A stretch of DNA of 64,000 bases from Hoylesella saccharolytica JCM 17484 (GTDB lineage: Bacteria > Bacteroidota > Bacteroidia > Bacteroidales > Bacteroidaceae), in contig NZ_BAKN01000001.1 of NCBI RefSeq assembly GCF_000614205.1, positions 124,001 through 188,000 on the forward strand. The letters run 5' to 3'. The notes below the pieces were generated by a model, which saw nothing but the letters and a program-made list of their open reading frames with translations, made no database searches and was not told the DNA's origin. A program made the position numbers and the translations under genes. Shown here piece by piece: positions 9,794-19,755 of the stretch (positions are counted from its first letter, which is position 1; each line of letters begins with the position of its first letter).

Positions 9794-10987
9794 TTATTTG
9801 CGGTCTGCCTTCAATCTTTCGGCCATTGCGCGCCCTAAGGCTCTGCATTGCTCTGCCACTTCGGGCGTAAGCGATTGCTTCATTTCCACCGGTTCGCCCA
9901 CTGCCTCAAAGTGAATATGGTTATCGTTCCAGTCTTTTATCTTGGCAACAGCCTTACTTGCCCATCCGTAGCTACCGAACCAACCTATTAAATGATTTTT
10001 TATGTCGCGATTGGCAATTTGATCCAGCATTACATCCATTTCGTGATAAAGCCCCGTATTGTAAGTGGGCGCACCCACAATAAGGCCTTTATAACGGAAC
10101 ACATCGCGGATAATATACGAGTGATGGGTTTTAGACACATTGTGCACAACGATGTTTTTGATACCCGCCTGACTTGCTGCGCGAGCAATTTCTTCAGCCA
10201 TTCGCTCGGTATTGCCGTACATCGTGCCGTAACAAATTACGATACCTTCTTCTGTTTCGTATTTGCTCATGCTGTCATACAGCCCCACCACCTTCTTTAA
10301 ATGTTCGTGCCAAACAGGCCCGTGCGTAGAACAGATATAATCAATCTGCTCGTCTGCCAGCTTCTTCAGTGCGTTTTGAACCGGTGTACCATATTTTCCT
10401 ACGATATTAGAATAGTATCTTACCATCTCCAACCAGAACGGTTCGCAGTTGATTTCGCTGTCTAAGAGTCCGCCGTTGAGTGCTCCGAAACACCCGAAAG
10501 CATCGCCGGTAAATATCGTATGCGTAGTGATGTCAAGACTCATCATCGTTTCGGGCCAATGCACCATTGGTGTCATGAAAAACTTCAACGTATGATGTCC
10601 CAATTCAAGTGTATCTTCCTGTTTCACTTCATACTCGCAACCGGAGATACCGTAAAACCCTTTCAGCAGGTCAAACGATTTCCTATTGCCCACCACTTGC
10701 ACATTGGGGTAGTATTTTTGCATAAGAGCGAACGACCCACTGTGGTCGGGTTCCATATGGTTGGTTACGATATAATCGATGGGACGGTCGCCGATTACCT
10801 CGCGAATATTTTCTATAAACTGTGAGAAAAAGTCGACTTCAACAGTGTCGATAAGACAAACCTTATCGTCGACGATGAGGTATGAGTTGTAAGAAACCCC
10901 GTTGGGAAGCGGCCAAAGTCCTTCAAATTTTTCCTTTTTACGGTCGTTTACACCCACATAATAGGTGTCTTTTACTATTTCTATCAT
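9794..10987 (-). CDS. A-type flavoprotein (FprA / rubredoxin:oxygen or NO oxidoreductase family)
   Basis: Product of 397 residues in the two-domain flavodiiron layout. The N-terminal beta-lactamase-like di-iron domain carries HMEPDH (His77, Glu79, Asp81, His82), further ligands around MVHWPETM and TGDAFG, and STHGPVWH. The C-terminal flavodoxin domain starts near residue 250 with VICYGTMYGNTERMAEEIA, the FMN phosphate loop, and later GAPTYNTGLYH. Such enzymes reduce O2 to water or NO to N2O in anaerobes, so this is an oxygen or NO defence protein. The gene lies immediately upstream of the symporter. Confidence 0.93.
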   Translation of the reverse strand: MIEIVKDTYYVGVNDRKKEKFEGLWPLPNGVSYNSYLIVDDKVCLIDTVEVDFFSQFIENIREVIGDRPIDYIVTNHMEPDHSGSFALMQKYYPNVQVVGNRKSFDLLKGFYGISGCEYEVKQEDTLELGHHTLKFFMTPMVHWPETMMSLDITTHTIFTGDAFGCFGALNGGLLDSEINCEPFWLEMVRYYSNIVGKYGTPVQNALKKLADEQIDYICSTHGPVWHEHLKKVVGLYDSMSKYETEEGIVICYGTMYGNTERMAEEIARAASQAGIKNIVVHNVSKTHHSYIIRDVFRYKGLIVGAPTYNTGLYHEMDVMLDQIANRDIKNHLIGWFGSYGWASKAVAKIKDWNDNHIHFEAVGEPVEMKQSLTPEVAEQCRALGRAMAERLKADRK

Positions 10988-11903
10988 AACTTTTGTTTTT
11001 TAATGGATAATGGGTAGTGTTCGGGATGCCCACTTTTTCTGTTTCAGACAAACCGCAGTGCGTTTGCATTAACCGGCCAACCGCATAACGGAAACTCGGG
11101 TTATCCCGTTTATTTTTTGTGCAAATATCCGAAAAATTAAGCAAACCAACAAGTAAATGTCGTATAAATTACCCCGTAAAAACGATATGTTACCCCACCA
11201 AATCAGACAGATAAAACGCTGCTAAGGCATTGTGAGCAGACCGGTAGATAAGCAGTACTCCTCGCTTTCATAACTTTCATGTTGTTACCCCTTCCGAACG
11301 TTCCATCGAAACACGGTTTGACTATAATTGCAAATAAGTAACTAAAACGCAGCTACTCGCAAAAAGCAAACGCCAATAAATCAAACAGAGCGCAACAAAC
11401 TTATCCAAGTGTCGAAAAACGTAAAAAATTTGTACCCTTGAAAATCAGCAACTTATAAGAATTTATCTTGCTTAGGTAATCAAAAAATACCGTTTTTAGG
11501 TTGCAAAAGCTTAGCTTTTGGGGTGTAAAAGCTATGACTTTGGTCGCTAAAAACTATGGTTTTGCAGGCTAAAAGTTATGCTTTTATCCTCGTAATGTTG
11601 TATTTTCAGAAAATAAAAGTTGTTTTTGAGTAAAATGACTGCTGTTTTTTCACAGAACAATCGTTTTGGTCGTGTTAAATCAAAGCATTCTTTTAAGAAA
11701 TGGAATGTTAATTTTTAATCTACTAAAATGTCAGTATCCATTATTGCTCATATTTCGTTATAAACAGGCAATTTTTACTTTTCTGTATCCTTTGAAAGGC
11801 TTTTTTTTATACAAAGATATTTTTTAGCATTCTGAATGGTTACCTATTCAATGTTTTTACTACCTTTGCAACTTAAAAATGCACATATAAATATGTAGAG
11901 AAT
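10988..11903. other. Divergent intergenic region, 0.9 kb, no gene
   Basis: AT-rich DNA between the flavoprotein (-) and purH (+) genes. No frame with coding character is visible. It contains one of the 22-bp-period palindrome arrays (11483-11585) and, close to purH, a TACCTTTG element at 11861-11868 that matches the Bacteroidetes -7 consensus (no convincing -33 box). The remainder, including 11160-11460, holds nothing recognisable. Confidence 0.7.
11483..11585. repeat. Array of five AAAA-N7-TTTT palindromes, 22-bp period
   Basis: Five 15-bp imperfect palindromes are centred at 11490, 11512, 11534, 11556 and 11578, exactly 22 bp apart: aaaaataccgttttt, aaaagcttagctttt, aaaagctatgacttt, aaaaactatggtttt and aaaagttatgctttt. 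The A-tracts and T-tracts therefore recur every 11 bp. The same design is found in three other intergenic regions here, but at this site the flanking interspersed repeat is absent. Confidence 0.85.
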
Positions 11904-12497
11904 ATGGCTGATACAAAAAAGATAAAAACGGCCTTGATATCTGTATTTCATAAAGACGGACTGGACGAATTACTTGCCCGGCTTGACCAAGAGGGGGTAA
12001 AATTCCTTTCAACAGGTGGTACGCAAGCTTTTATCGAGTCGTTGGGTTATGCCTGTGAAAAGGTAGAAAATGTAACGTCTTACCCCTCCATCTTGGGCGG
12101 AAGAGTAAAAACCCTGCACCCAAAGGTGTTTGGCGGTATCTTGGCACGTCGTGATAATGAGGGCGACCGGGCACAGATGAAAGAATACGAGATACCCGAA
12201 ATTGACCTTGTGATAGTTGATTTGTATCCTTTTGAACAAACTGTTGCTGATGGTGCAACACCTGAAGAGATTATCGAAAAGATAGATATTGGTGGTATTT
12301 CGCTGATTCGCGCAGGTGCCAAAAACTTTAAAGATGTGGTGATTGTGCCCAGTAAAGCGGAATACGGACGGTTGCTCGACATCTTAAAGAAAAATGGTGC
12401 GCAAACCGAACTTGAAGAACGGCGCACCTTTGCAACAAAGGCTTTCGGCGTAAGCAGTCGTTACGACACGACGATACACCGTTGGTTTGAACAATAA
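11904..12497 (+). CDS. purH: Stand-alone IMP cyclohydrolase (PurH N-terminal domain only)
   Basis: Product of 197 residues covering only the MGS-like IMP cyclohydrolase domain of PurH: KTALISVFHKDGLDELLARL, FLSTGGTQAF, GGRVKTLHPKVFGGILARR, VDLYPFEQTVA and IDIGGISLIRAGAKNFKDV. It ends at AFGVSSRYDTTIHRWFEQ, which is where the domain ends in bifunctional PurH. No AICAR transformylase domain follows; the next 78 bp are non-coding and lead to mreB. It catalyses the last step of IMP synthesis, FAICAR to IMP. The transformylase must be encoded elsewhere. Its position before mreB is a common Bacteroidales arrangement. Confidence 0.88.
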   Translation: MADTKKIKTALISVFHKDGLDELLARLDQEGVKFLSTGGTQAFIESLGYACEKVENVTSYPSILGGRVKTLHPKVFGGILARRDNEGDRAQMKEYEIPEIDLVIVDLYPFEQTVADGATPEEIIEKIDIGGISLIRAGAKNFKDVVIVPSKAEYGRLLDILKKNGAQTELEERRTFATKAFGVSSRYDTTIHRWFEQ

Positions 12498-12575
12498 CAA
12501 TTAAAATAAAAACAGATTATAAACAATAACGGGGTGGGTGCAAAATGGTTTTCACCTCGTCAAAACAAAAAAAAC

Positions 12576-13598
12576 ATGGGAATTTTTTCTTTAATGCAAG
12601 GCATTGCAATGGACCTTGGCACTGCCAACACTATTATTATCAGTAACGATAAAATTGTAGTCGATGAGCCTTCTGTGGTGGCGCTTGACCGACGTACTGA
12701 TAAAATGATAGCCGTTGGAGAAAAAGCGAAGTTGATGTATGAGAAAACACACGAGAACATTCGTACCATTCGGCCACTGCGTGATGGTGTTATTGCAGAC
12801 TTTACAGCTTGCGAACAGATGATGCGCGGCTTTATTAAGCAGGTTCATACGGGGCGTCGCCTCTTCTCTCCGTCGCTTAGAATGGTTATCGGAGTGCCTT
12901 CGGGAAGTACTGAAGTTGAGCTTCGAGCTGTTCGCGACTCTGCTGAACACGCCGATGGGCGCGATGTTTATCTGATATTCGAGCCGATGGCGGCTGCCGT
13001 AGGTATAGGTCTGGATGTCGAAGCACCTGAAGGAAACATGATTGTTGATATCGGTGGCGGTAGCACAGAGATAGCTGTTATCTCGCTGGGAGGCATCGTT
13101 TCGAACAACTCTATTCGTGTGGCAGGTGACGACTTGACTGCCGATATACAGGATTATATGAACCGTCAGCATAACGTAAAGATTAGTGAGCGTATGGCTG
13201 AACGTATAAAGATAAACGTTGGATCGGCTCTTGACGACTTAGGGGATGAGAGTCCGGAGGAATATTTGGTGTTCGGACCTAACCGTATTACCGCTTTGCC
13301 TATGCAGGTGTCGGTGTGTTATCAGGAGATTGCTCATTGCTTGGACAAGACAATCGCAAAAATTGAAAACGCTGTGCTATCTGCTTTGGAGAATACACCT
13401 CCTGAATTGTATGCCGATATTGTACGTAACGGTATCTATCTTACCGGTGGCGGTGCGCTGCTTCGTGGTTTAAATCGTCGCCTTTCTGAAAAAATCAATA
13501 TCCCGTTTCATGTTGCCGAAGACCCATTGCACAGCGTAGCAAGAGGTGCAGGCTTAGCATTAAAGAACATCGAACGCTTCTCTTTCCTGATGAGATAA
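12576..13598 (+). CDS. mreB: Rod-shape-determining actin homologue MreB
   Basis: Product of 340 residues from the ATG at 12576 (MGIFSLMQGIAMDLGTANT). A start at 12534 would add 14 residues not seen in MreB. Actin-fold ATP-binding motifs are present: DLGTANTII (phosphate 1), NMIVDIGGGSTEIAVISLGG (phosphate 2) and YLTGGGALLRGL (adenosine). It forms membrane-associated filaments that direct lateral wall synthesis. It is first in the mreB-mreC-mreD-mrdA-rodA elongasome operon, with mreC four bases downstream. Confidence 0.97.
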   Translation: MGIFSLMQGIAMDLGTANTIIISNDKIVVDEPSVVALDRRTDKMIAVGEKAKLMYEKTHENIRTIRPLRDGVIADFTACEQMMRGFIKQVHTGRRLFSPSLRMVIGVPSGSTEVELRAVRDSAEHADGRDVYLIFEPMAAAVGIGLDVEAPEGNMIVDIGGGSTEIAVISLGGIVSNNSIRVAGDDLTADIQDYMNRQHNVKISERMAERIKINVGSALDDLGDESPEEYLVFGPNRITALPMQVSVCYQEIAHCLDKTIAKIENAVLSALENTPPELYADIVRNGIYLTGGGALLRGLNRRLSEKINIPFHVAEDPLHSVARGAGLALKNIERFSFLMR

Positions 13599-13602
13599 AA
13601 GC

Positions 13603-14460
13603 ATGCAAAACCTCATCGCTTTTTTGATAAAGTATGGCCACTGGTTTCTTTTTATCTTGCTGGAGGTTATTGGCTTTGTATTGGTTTTCCAATACAATAA
13701 TTATCAAGGTAGTGTTTGGTTCTCATCAGCTAATGTTGCTATAGGGAAAGTATATGAAGTTAATTCGAAAATAGCATCTTTTTTCTCGCTTACAGAGATA
13801 AACAAACAACTTACCGAGCGTAACGTGTACCTCGAACAGCAGTTAACCAAGCTGCAAGAACAGTTGAATGGGAAACCCAAAACTGTCGATGAAGTACGCC
13901 GTATTAGGCAACAGGTACCGCCAGAATTTAAGATTTATCTTGCAAAGGTAGTGAGTAACTCGCTGGATAAACTCGATAACCTGATTACAATAGATAAGGG
14001 TTCGGCCGACGGAATACGTAAAGACATGGGCGTAGTAAGCGGCAACGGTATTGTGGGAGTTGTCTACATGGTAGGCCGTCACTATTCGGTAGTTATTCCG
14101 GTGTTGAACAATCACTCTAACATTAGTTGTACAATACGAGGTCGGGGCTATTTCGGTTACTTGCGATGGACGGGCGGAGATCCTCAGATTGCATACGTTG
14201 AAGACATTCCTCGGCATGCTCGCTTCGCTTTAGGGATGAGTGTTGTGACCAGCGGATACTCTTCTATATTCCCTCCGGGACTGATGGTGGGTAAGATTTT
14301 ACATGTGTTTAATTCTCCCAACGGGCTTTCTTATCGTCTGCAAATAAAGTTGGCAACCGATTTTGGACGATTGCGCGATGTCTGTGTAGTAGACAATAGC
14401 GGCATGGAAGAACGGCTTGAGATTTTACGAACGGTACAAGACTCGCTGCGCATGAAGTAA
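13603..14460 (+). CDS. mreC: Rod-shape-determining protein MreC
   Basis: Product of 285 residues. One N-terminal membrane helix (FLFILLEVIGFVLVFQY) is followed by a coiled coil (INKQLTERNVYLEQQLTKLQEQL) and the periplasmic double beta-barrel core with VSNSLDKLDNLITIDKGSADGI and the GDPQIAYVEDIP region. This is the canonical MreC layout. MreC links cytoplasmic MreB to MreD, RodA and PBP2 and activates the latter. It starts four bases after mreB; 134 non-coding bases separate it from mreD. Confidence 0.95.
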   Translation: MQNLIAFLIKYGHWFLFILLEVIGFVLVFQYNNYQGSVWFSSANVAIGKVYEVNSKIASFFSLTEINKQLTERNVYLEQQLTKLQEQLNGKPKTVDEVRRIRQQVPPEFKIYLAKVVSNSLDKLDNLITIDKGSADGIRKDMGVVSGNGIVGVVYMVGRHYSVVIPVLNNHSNISCTIRGRGYFGYLRWTGGDPQIAYVEDIPRHARFALGMSVVTSGYSSIFPPGLMVGKILHVFNSPNGLSYRLQIKLATDFGRLRDVCVVDNSGMEERLEILRTVQDSLRMK

Positions 14461-14594
14461 AATAACATGGCAGAGAGAACAAGATTGAACGCTAAGAAAC
14501 AGACATTTTAAGCGGATGTAGGTAAAATGAGATCAGGAAAAGCGTGAAACCGGATTGAAAATAAAGTGAAACCAAAAGCGGATAGAAGGTCGAT

Positions 14595-15089
14595 ATGGAA
14601 GTCCTTAAATTAATTTTATCATTTCTTTCTTTCTTATTGATGCAGGTGCTGGTGTTAAATCACATTCACCTTTTTAATTGTGCTACCCCTCTTCCGTATA
14701 TTTATATCCTCTTTCTTTTCCCCCACAACCATCCCAAATGGAAACTTTTGTTGTGGGCTTTCAGTATGGGTATCTGTGTAGATATGTTCTCTAATACGCC
14801 TGGTGTTGCCACGACATCGCTCACTTTTGTTGCTATGCTGTACCCGTATCTGCTCGAATGGTTCATTGTACGCGAGAAAACAGAAGATCTTACGCCCTCA
14901 ATGAAAGAGCTGGGTGTAGGTCGTTACATCCTTTTTGTTTTTATTCTTGTCTTGATATATTGCCTGTTGTTCTTCACATTAGAGACCTTCTCGTTCTTTA
15001 ATTGGCAGCAATGGCTCTATAATATCGGCGGAAGTACTATTCTGACAATACTTTTTGTTCTTGTCTTAGATAACCTTAGAAAAAGGTAA
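14595..15089 (+). CDS. mreD: Rod-shape-determining protein MreD
   Basis: Product of 164 residues, almost entirely hydrophobic, with about five membrane segments (ILSFLSFLLMQVLVLNHI, LPYIYILFLFPHN, WAFSMGICVDMFSNTPGVATTSLT, YILFVFILVLIYCLLFFTLETF, ILTILFVLVLDNL). Size, topology and the GVATTSLTFVAMLYPYLLEWF segment agree with Bacteroidetes MreD. Its place between mreC and mrdA supports the call. Confidence 0.88.
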   Translation: MEVLKLILSFLSFLLMQVLVLNHIHLFNCATPLPYIYILFLFPHNHPKWKLLLWAFSMGICVDMFSNTPGVATTSLTFVAMLYPYLLEWFIVREKTEDLTPSMKELGVGRYILFVFILVLIYCLLFFTLETFSFFNWQQWLYNIGGSTILTILFVLVLDNLRKR

Positions 15090-15100
15090 TAACAAAGGAA

Positions 15101-16950
15101 GTGAAGGGATTCGAATTTGAAAAACGACGCTTAGTGATAGGTTGGGCGGCCACAGTGATTGTGATTGTCTACCTGATACGCTTGTTTACGCTTCAGCTTC
15201 TCAGTGATGATTACAAGAAAAATGCCGACAGTAATGCCTTTCTTAAGAAGATAGAATACCCTTCGCGCGGTGCTATCAGCGACCGAAACGGCAGATTATT
15301 GGTTTATAATCAGCCGCTTACGACATCATGGTGGTAATGAATGAAGAGCGTGGAAGGCTCGATACCACTGAATTTTGTCAGGCATTGGGTATCACAAAAG
15401 AGTTTTTCAACCGTCGAATGGCTGATATCAAAGACCCGATAAAGAATCCAGGCTACTCGCGTTTTACTGAACAGCTCTTTATGAATCAGTTATCCGATAA
15501 AGAGTTTAGCGCATTTCAAGAGAAGATATTTCGTTTTCCGGGCTTTTATGTACAAAAGCGCAGTATCCGACAATACCAATATCCGTATGCAGCACACGTG
15601 TTGGGGGATGTTGCCGAAGTGTCTAAGGGCGATATAGAAAACAGCGATTACTATCAGCCGGGTGATTATATAGGTAAGCTGGGCATAGAACGCAGCTACG
15701 AAAAACAATTGCGTGGCGAGAAAGGAGTGCAGATTGTGCTGCGCGATGCACACGGAAGAGTGCAGGGAAGTTACATGAACGGGCAGTTGGATCGTCGCCC
15801 TGTGGCGGGAAAAGAGCTTACATTAAGTATCGATATTCAGTTACAAGCACTTGGCGAGCGACTTATGGAGGGAAAGATTGGTAGTATTGTAGCCATTGAA
15901 CCTTCAACGGGCGAGGTGCTTTGTATGGTTTCTTCACCCACCTACGACCCCCGAATAATGGTTGGAAGACAACGTGGGAAAAACCATTTGGCCTTGTCTA
16001 AGAATGTATGGAAGCCGCTTTTAAACCGCGCCATCATGGGTCAGTACCCACCGGGTTCTACCTTTAAAACCTCGCAAGCATTGACTTACATGTCTGAAGG
16101 CATCATTACGCCTACCACAATGTTTCCCTGTCAGCGTGGGTTTAACTATCGCGGACTTCATGTTGGCTGCCATCCCCATGCCGCTCCGATAGCTCTTGTG
16201 GGGGCGTTAAGCACCTCTTGTAACAGTTATTTCTGCTGGGGACTCTTCAATATGATTTCTAATCGGCGTCGATACGGTAAGGTACAAAATGCCATGGATA
16301 CGTGGCGCGACTACATGGTAAGTATGGGTTTTGGCTATAAACTCGGTATAGATTTGGTCGGAGAAAAGCGCGGACTGATACCCAACGCTGCGTTTTACGA
16401 CAAAGCTTACAAAGGTTCGTGGAACGGACTAACCATTATCAGTATTTCAATAGGGCAGGGAGAGGTGAACCTTACACCGTTACAGATAGCCAATCTTGGC
16501 GCAACAATAGCCAACAGAGGTTATTATTACGTACCCCACGTTGTGAGAAAAGTGCAAGGCGAGCCGTTAGATACCGTCTTTACCCGCAGACATTACACTA
16601 AAGCCACCCGTAAAGCGTACGATTATGTAGTAGCCGGAATGCGGGCATCTGTAATGGGAGGCACTTGCAGAGCTGCTAACAGACCCGATTATGAGGTGTG
16701 CGGTAAAACGGGAACAGCACAAAATCGCGGACAAGATCACTCGGTTTTTATGGGTTTTGCACCGATGAACAACCCTAAAATAGCCATTGCAGTGTATGTC
16801 GAAAACGGTGGATTTGGTGCCCATTATGGTGTACCCATTGGCTCGTTGATGATGGAACAATATATCAAAGGTAAACTTTCGGAAGCTTCAGAAGCACGTG
16901 CACGCGACTTTCAAAGCCGACATATAGCGTATGGTAAGACCAATAGATAG
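15101..16950 (+). CDS. mrdA: Penicillin-binding protein 2 (frame broken near 15316)
   Basis: About 616 residues after correction, starting at a GTG (15101). There is one N-terminal membrane anchor (VIGWAATVIVIVYLIRLFTLQLL), then the dimerisation domain with SRGAISDRNGRLLVYNQP. The frame stops there; restoring one G (ccg-gct read as ccgct, 15314-15318) gives AYDIMVVMNEERGRLDT. The transpeptidase domain has all motifs: STFK (Ser320), SCN and KTGTAQ. PBP2 is the elongasome transpeptidase working with RodA. Because it is normally essential in rod-shaped cells, the break is most likely a sequence error. It overlaps rodA by 20 bases. Confidence 0.92.
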
Positions 16951-18400
16951 ACATCCCAGTATCTTAGGCACGCTGGATTGGTGGACAATAGTTATTTATC
17001 TCGCTCTGCTCATATTCGGATGGATCAGTGTTTGCGGAGCCAGTTATACCTATGGCGATACTGATATCTTCAGTTTGAGTACCCGGTCGGGTATGCAAAT
17101 TGTGTGGATAGGCACGTCCATCTGTCTCGGTTTTGTAATTCTGATGCTCGACGACCGGTTTTACGACACCTTCTCTTATGCGATATACGTAGGCATGTTA
17201 CTACTTCTTTTTGCCACAATATTCAATCCGCACGAGATAAAAGGGTCGCGTTCGTGGCTTGTTCTCGGTCCTTTGCGCCTGCAGCCGGCCGAATTCGCGA
17301 AGTTTGCAACAGCCTTAGCCGTAGCCAAACTAATGAGTAAGTATGGTTTCAGTCTTCAAAGAGGTAAGGATTTCCTCAACGCTGGCATCATCGTTATGCT
17401 ACCCATGCTTTTTATCGTAGCACAAAAAGAAACCGGCTCGGCACTTGTTTACCTCTCGTTTTTCCTGATGTTTTATCGCGAGGGTATGCCCGGCAGTATT
17501 CTTTTTACAGGTATTGCCATGATTGTTTACTTTGTTGTAGGCATTCGTTTCGAGGCTGTTCCTCTTTGGGATACGCCCACTTCGATAGGTAAGTTTGTTG
17601 TATTGCTGCTTGTTCAGATATTTTCCGCCGGGATGGTTTACAGCTATTGTGCCAACAAGGGCAAAACCCTACACCTTCTTCTCGCCTCTCTTGTTCTCAC
17701 CGCAGCAGCCCTTGGCGTTTCCAAGTACATTTTTGCATTCGATGTAGTATGGATTTTGCTGGCTTCTACGGCCGCATTTGTGTGCTATTTTCTTTATCTG
17801 GCACTTCGTACCCGACTGCTCAACTACCTTTATATCGCACTCTTTACACTCGGCTCGGTAGGCTTTTTCTACTCGGCCGACTATGTACTTAACCACGTGA
17901 TGGAGCCACACCAGCGTGTCAGAATTAATGTTTTGCTCGGTCTGGAACAAGATTTGGCCGGAGCAGGCTATAACGTTCATCAGAGTGAAATTGCTATTGG
18001 GTCGGGCGGACTCAAAGGAAAGGGATTTTTAAATGGCACACAAACCAAGTTAAAGTTTGTTCCCGAGCAAGACACCGACTTTATTTTCTGCACCGTAGGT
18101 GAAGAAGAAGGCTTTATCGGATCGGCTTCTGTGCTGCTGCTTTTCCTCGCTTTGATACTCCGTCTTATTTATTTGGCCGAGCGTCAAACCTTTGCTTTCG
18201 GTCGTATTTACGGTTATTGCGTACTCAGCATCTTTCTTTTTCATCTCTTTATCAACGTCGGAATGGTGCTGGGTCTTACGCCCGTTATCGGTATTCCGTT
18301 ACCTTTCTTCAGTTACGGAGGTTCTAGTTTGTGGGGCTTTACGCTGCTTCTCTTCATCTTTTTACGAATAGATGCAGGCCGAAATAGAACAAGAATGTAG
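16931..18400 (+). CDS. rodA: Peptidoglycan glycosyltransferase RodA (SEDS family)
   Basis: Product of 489 residues with ten or more membrane helices. SEDS-family signatures include KGSRSWLVLGPLRLQPAEFAKFATALA, DLAGAGYNVHQSEIAIGSGGLKGKGFLNGTQ, FVPEQDTDFIFCTVGEEEGFIG and GLTPVIGIPLPFFSYGGSS. It is longer than the enterobacterial protein because of an extra hydrophobic region (about residues 230-310), as usual in Bacteroidetes. It polymerises lipid II for lateral wall growth with PBP2. It is the last gene of the cluster; no clear hairpin terminator follows. Confidence 0.96.
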   Translation: MVRPIDRHPSILGTLDWWTIVIYLALLIFGWISVCGASYTYGDTDIFSLSTRSGMQIVWIGTSICLGFVILMLDDRFYDTFSYAIYVGMLLLLFATIFNPHEIKGSRSWLVLGPLRLQPAEFAKFATALAVAKLMSKYGFSLQRGKDFLNAGIIVMLPMLFIVAQKETGSALVYLSFFLMFYREGMPGSILFTGIAMIVYFVVGIRFEAVPLWDTPTSIGKFVVLLLVQIFSAGMVYSYCANKGKTLHLLLASLVLTAAALGVSKYIFAFDVVWILLASTAAFVCYFLYLALRTRLLNYLYIALFTLGSVGFFYSADYVLNHVMEPHQRVRINVLLGLEQDLAGAGYNVHQSEIAIGSGGLKGKGFLNGTQTKLKFVPEQDTDFIFCTVGEEEGFIGSASVLLLFLALILRLIYLAERQTFAFGRIYGYCVLSIFLFHLFINVGMVLGLTPVIGIPLPFFSYGGSSLWGFTLLLFIFLRIDAGRNRTRM

Positions 18401-18433
18401 ACAAACATCCTCACCCAACCTTTTTTAGTTACT

Positions 18434-19020
18434 TACAAATTGTTACTTTTCAGGTTGTCAAGAAATCGGAAGCAACTTCGCGAGAGTGCCAACAAAATCA
18501 TCTAACTTGTTCTTAGCTCGTAAAAACGCAAGGATTTTACGATTATGTATAGCGTTGATTATTAATTATTTACGCGTTCCTAGATAGTTTTTGTATTCTT
18601 TTTGCCCTTCTGAAACTCCCTAAAATCGTGTTTTTCGGGGTGTAAAAACATAGGTTTTACCGCGCAAAAGATGATGTTTTGCATGCTAAAAGCTATGCTT
18701 TTGCAGCTCAAAACCTGTGCTTTTAGCAAATCAATGCTGATTTTTCGCTTTTTTATCCCTTATTTTTCTCTAGATTGAAAATGTGATTTGTAAGGAAAAA
18801 AGAAAACAGGAAGTGTTTTCAAACGTTAAAAAAGTAACAATTTGAAAGCAACTTACAAGGTGAAAAAGTAAAAAGGTGAAAGGGTATTTCCTGGATAAAG
18901 GAGGAAGGAAAAAGGATGAAAGTTTATATGTCTCTCCGTCTTCTGCCACCTACTTCAACCTACCATACCCTACCTTACCTACCCAAGTAAAAGTGAAAAG
19001 GTAAAAAGGTGAAAGGATGC
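18434..19020. repeat. Interspersed intergenic repeat, copy A (diverged), with five-unit palindrome array
   Basis: Non-coding sequence that is also present at 36885-37600 (same orientation) and 57100-57725 (inverted). Shared blocks include ttgtcaagaaatcgga, cttcgcgagagtgcc, gtgtttttcggggt, gtgatttgtaa, and the stretch 18887-18985, almost identical to 37340-37440. Inside are five 15-bp palindromes centred at about 18629, 18651, 18673, 18695 and 18717 (22-bp period), such as aaaagctatgctttt. The right part is made of heptad-like GGTGAAA/GTGAAAA runs. Lies between rodA and the polysaccharide locus. Confidence 0.85.
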
Positions 19021-19673
19021 AGGCGGCAAATAAAGAGCAAAGGGCAAGTAATTTAGTACACCTATCTCTTTATTGAGGTGTGTTGAGTTGCTCCGTTGTA
19101 ACAAATAGAGATAAATTGCAGATACAAAGAGCATCTTCTTTGTAATAAATAGAGATTGAACGAAGATACAAAGAGGTTTTTCTTTGAGGTGAATAGAGGG
19201 CTTGTAAAAATGCAACAAACTATTTGCTTGTAACCTGTTTAAGTAGTAATGCAGCACACCTCTCCCCTTGTAAAGGGGAGATTGAGAGGGGATTGAAAGA
19301 GTGAAGAGATGAAAAAGTAAAAGGATCCAGGAACAATAAGAAAGGGTAAATAATCAATTAAGAAGCGAGATTCGACATTATATAATAAAAGAATAATAAG
19401 AATACATAAACTAAGAAGCCTCAATTTAAATAACCTTTCATCTTTACTCATTTACCTTTTATTTCCCGAACACACAACCTTTTATCCTTATGTCCTCTTT
19501 CTTTATTCATAAACCTCTTTCCTCTTTTTACCCTTTGATTTTACAATAAATAAATTAGCTTGCGTTAGCAAGTTTTATTTTACAAATAATTTAGTTTAAA
19601 TACGAGATATTGTTGAATTAATAATCGTTTTTACTTATTTGTTCCCGAAATAAATAAAATATTTTAATTAATA
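19021..19673. other. AT-rich intergenic DNA, no gene
   Basis: No coding frame is supported. Short degenerate direct repeats around atacaaagag (about 19117-19175) and a GGGGAG-rich patch at 19262-19294 (ctccccttgtaaaggggag, an 8-bp inverted repeat) are the only structure seen. The end of the region leads into the promoter of the polysaccharide locus. Confidence 0.6.
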
Positions 19674-19674
19674 C

Positions 19675-19705
19675 TTGGTTGATTATTATAAAAAATATAT
19701 CTTTG
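19675..19705 (+). promoter_or_regulatory. Promoter of first polysaccharide-locus operon
   Basis: TTGG at 19675-19678, a 19-bp spacer, then TATCTTTG at 19698-19705 match the Bacteroidetes housekeeping promoter. It lies about 50 bp before the ATG of the FAD oxidoreductase gene. Confidence 0.6.
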
Positions 19706-19755
19706 TGGTCAGAACTTAAACAAACCACCTTTAAACAACCTCACATAATCATAGA

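Noticed and set aside
10938..11144. Small minus-strand frame upstream of the flavoprotein
   Set aside because: It overlaps the flavoprotein start in another frame and has no family resemblance; more likely a leader region.
12591..13172. Long antisense frame inside mreB
   Set aside because: It is the shadow of a highly conserved gene; its composition follows the mreB codons and no promoter or ribosome binding site supports it.
18979..19451. Two minus-strand frames of 70-92 codons between rodA and the polysaccharide locus
   Set aside because: Low-complexity Leu/Phe/Ser translations of GAAAAG-rich repeats, no start signals, no recognisable domain.
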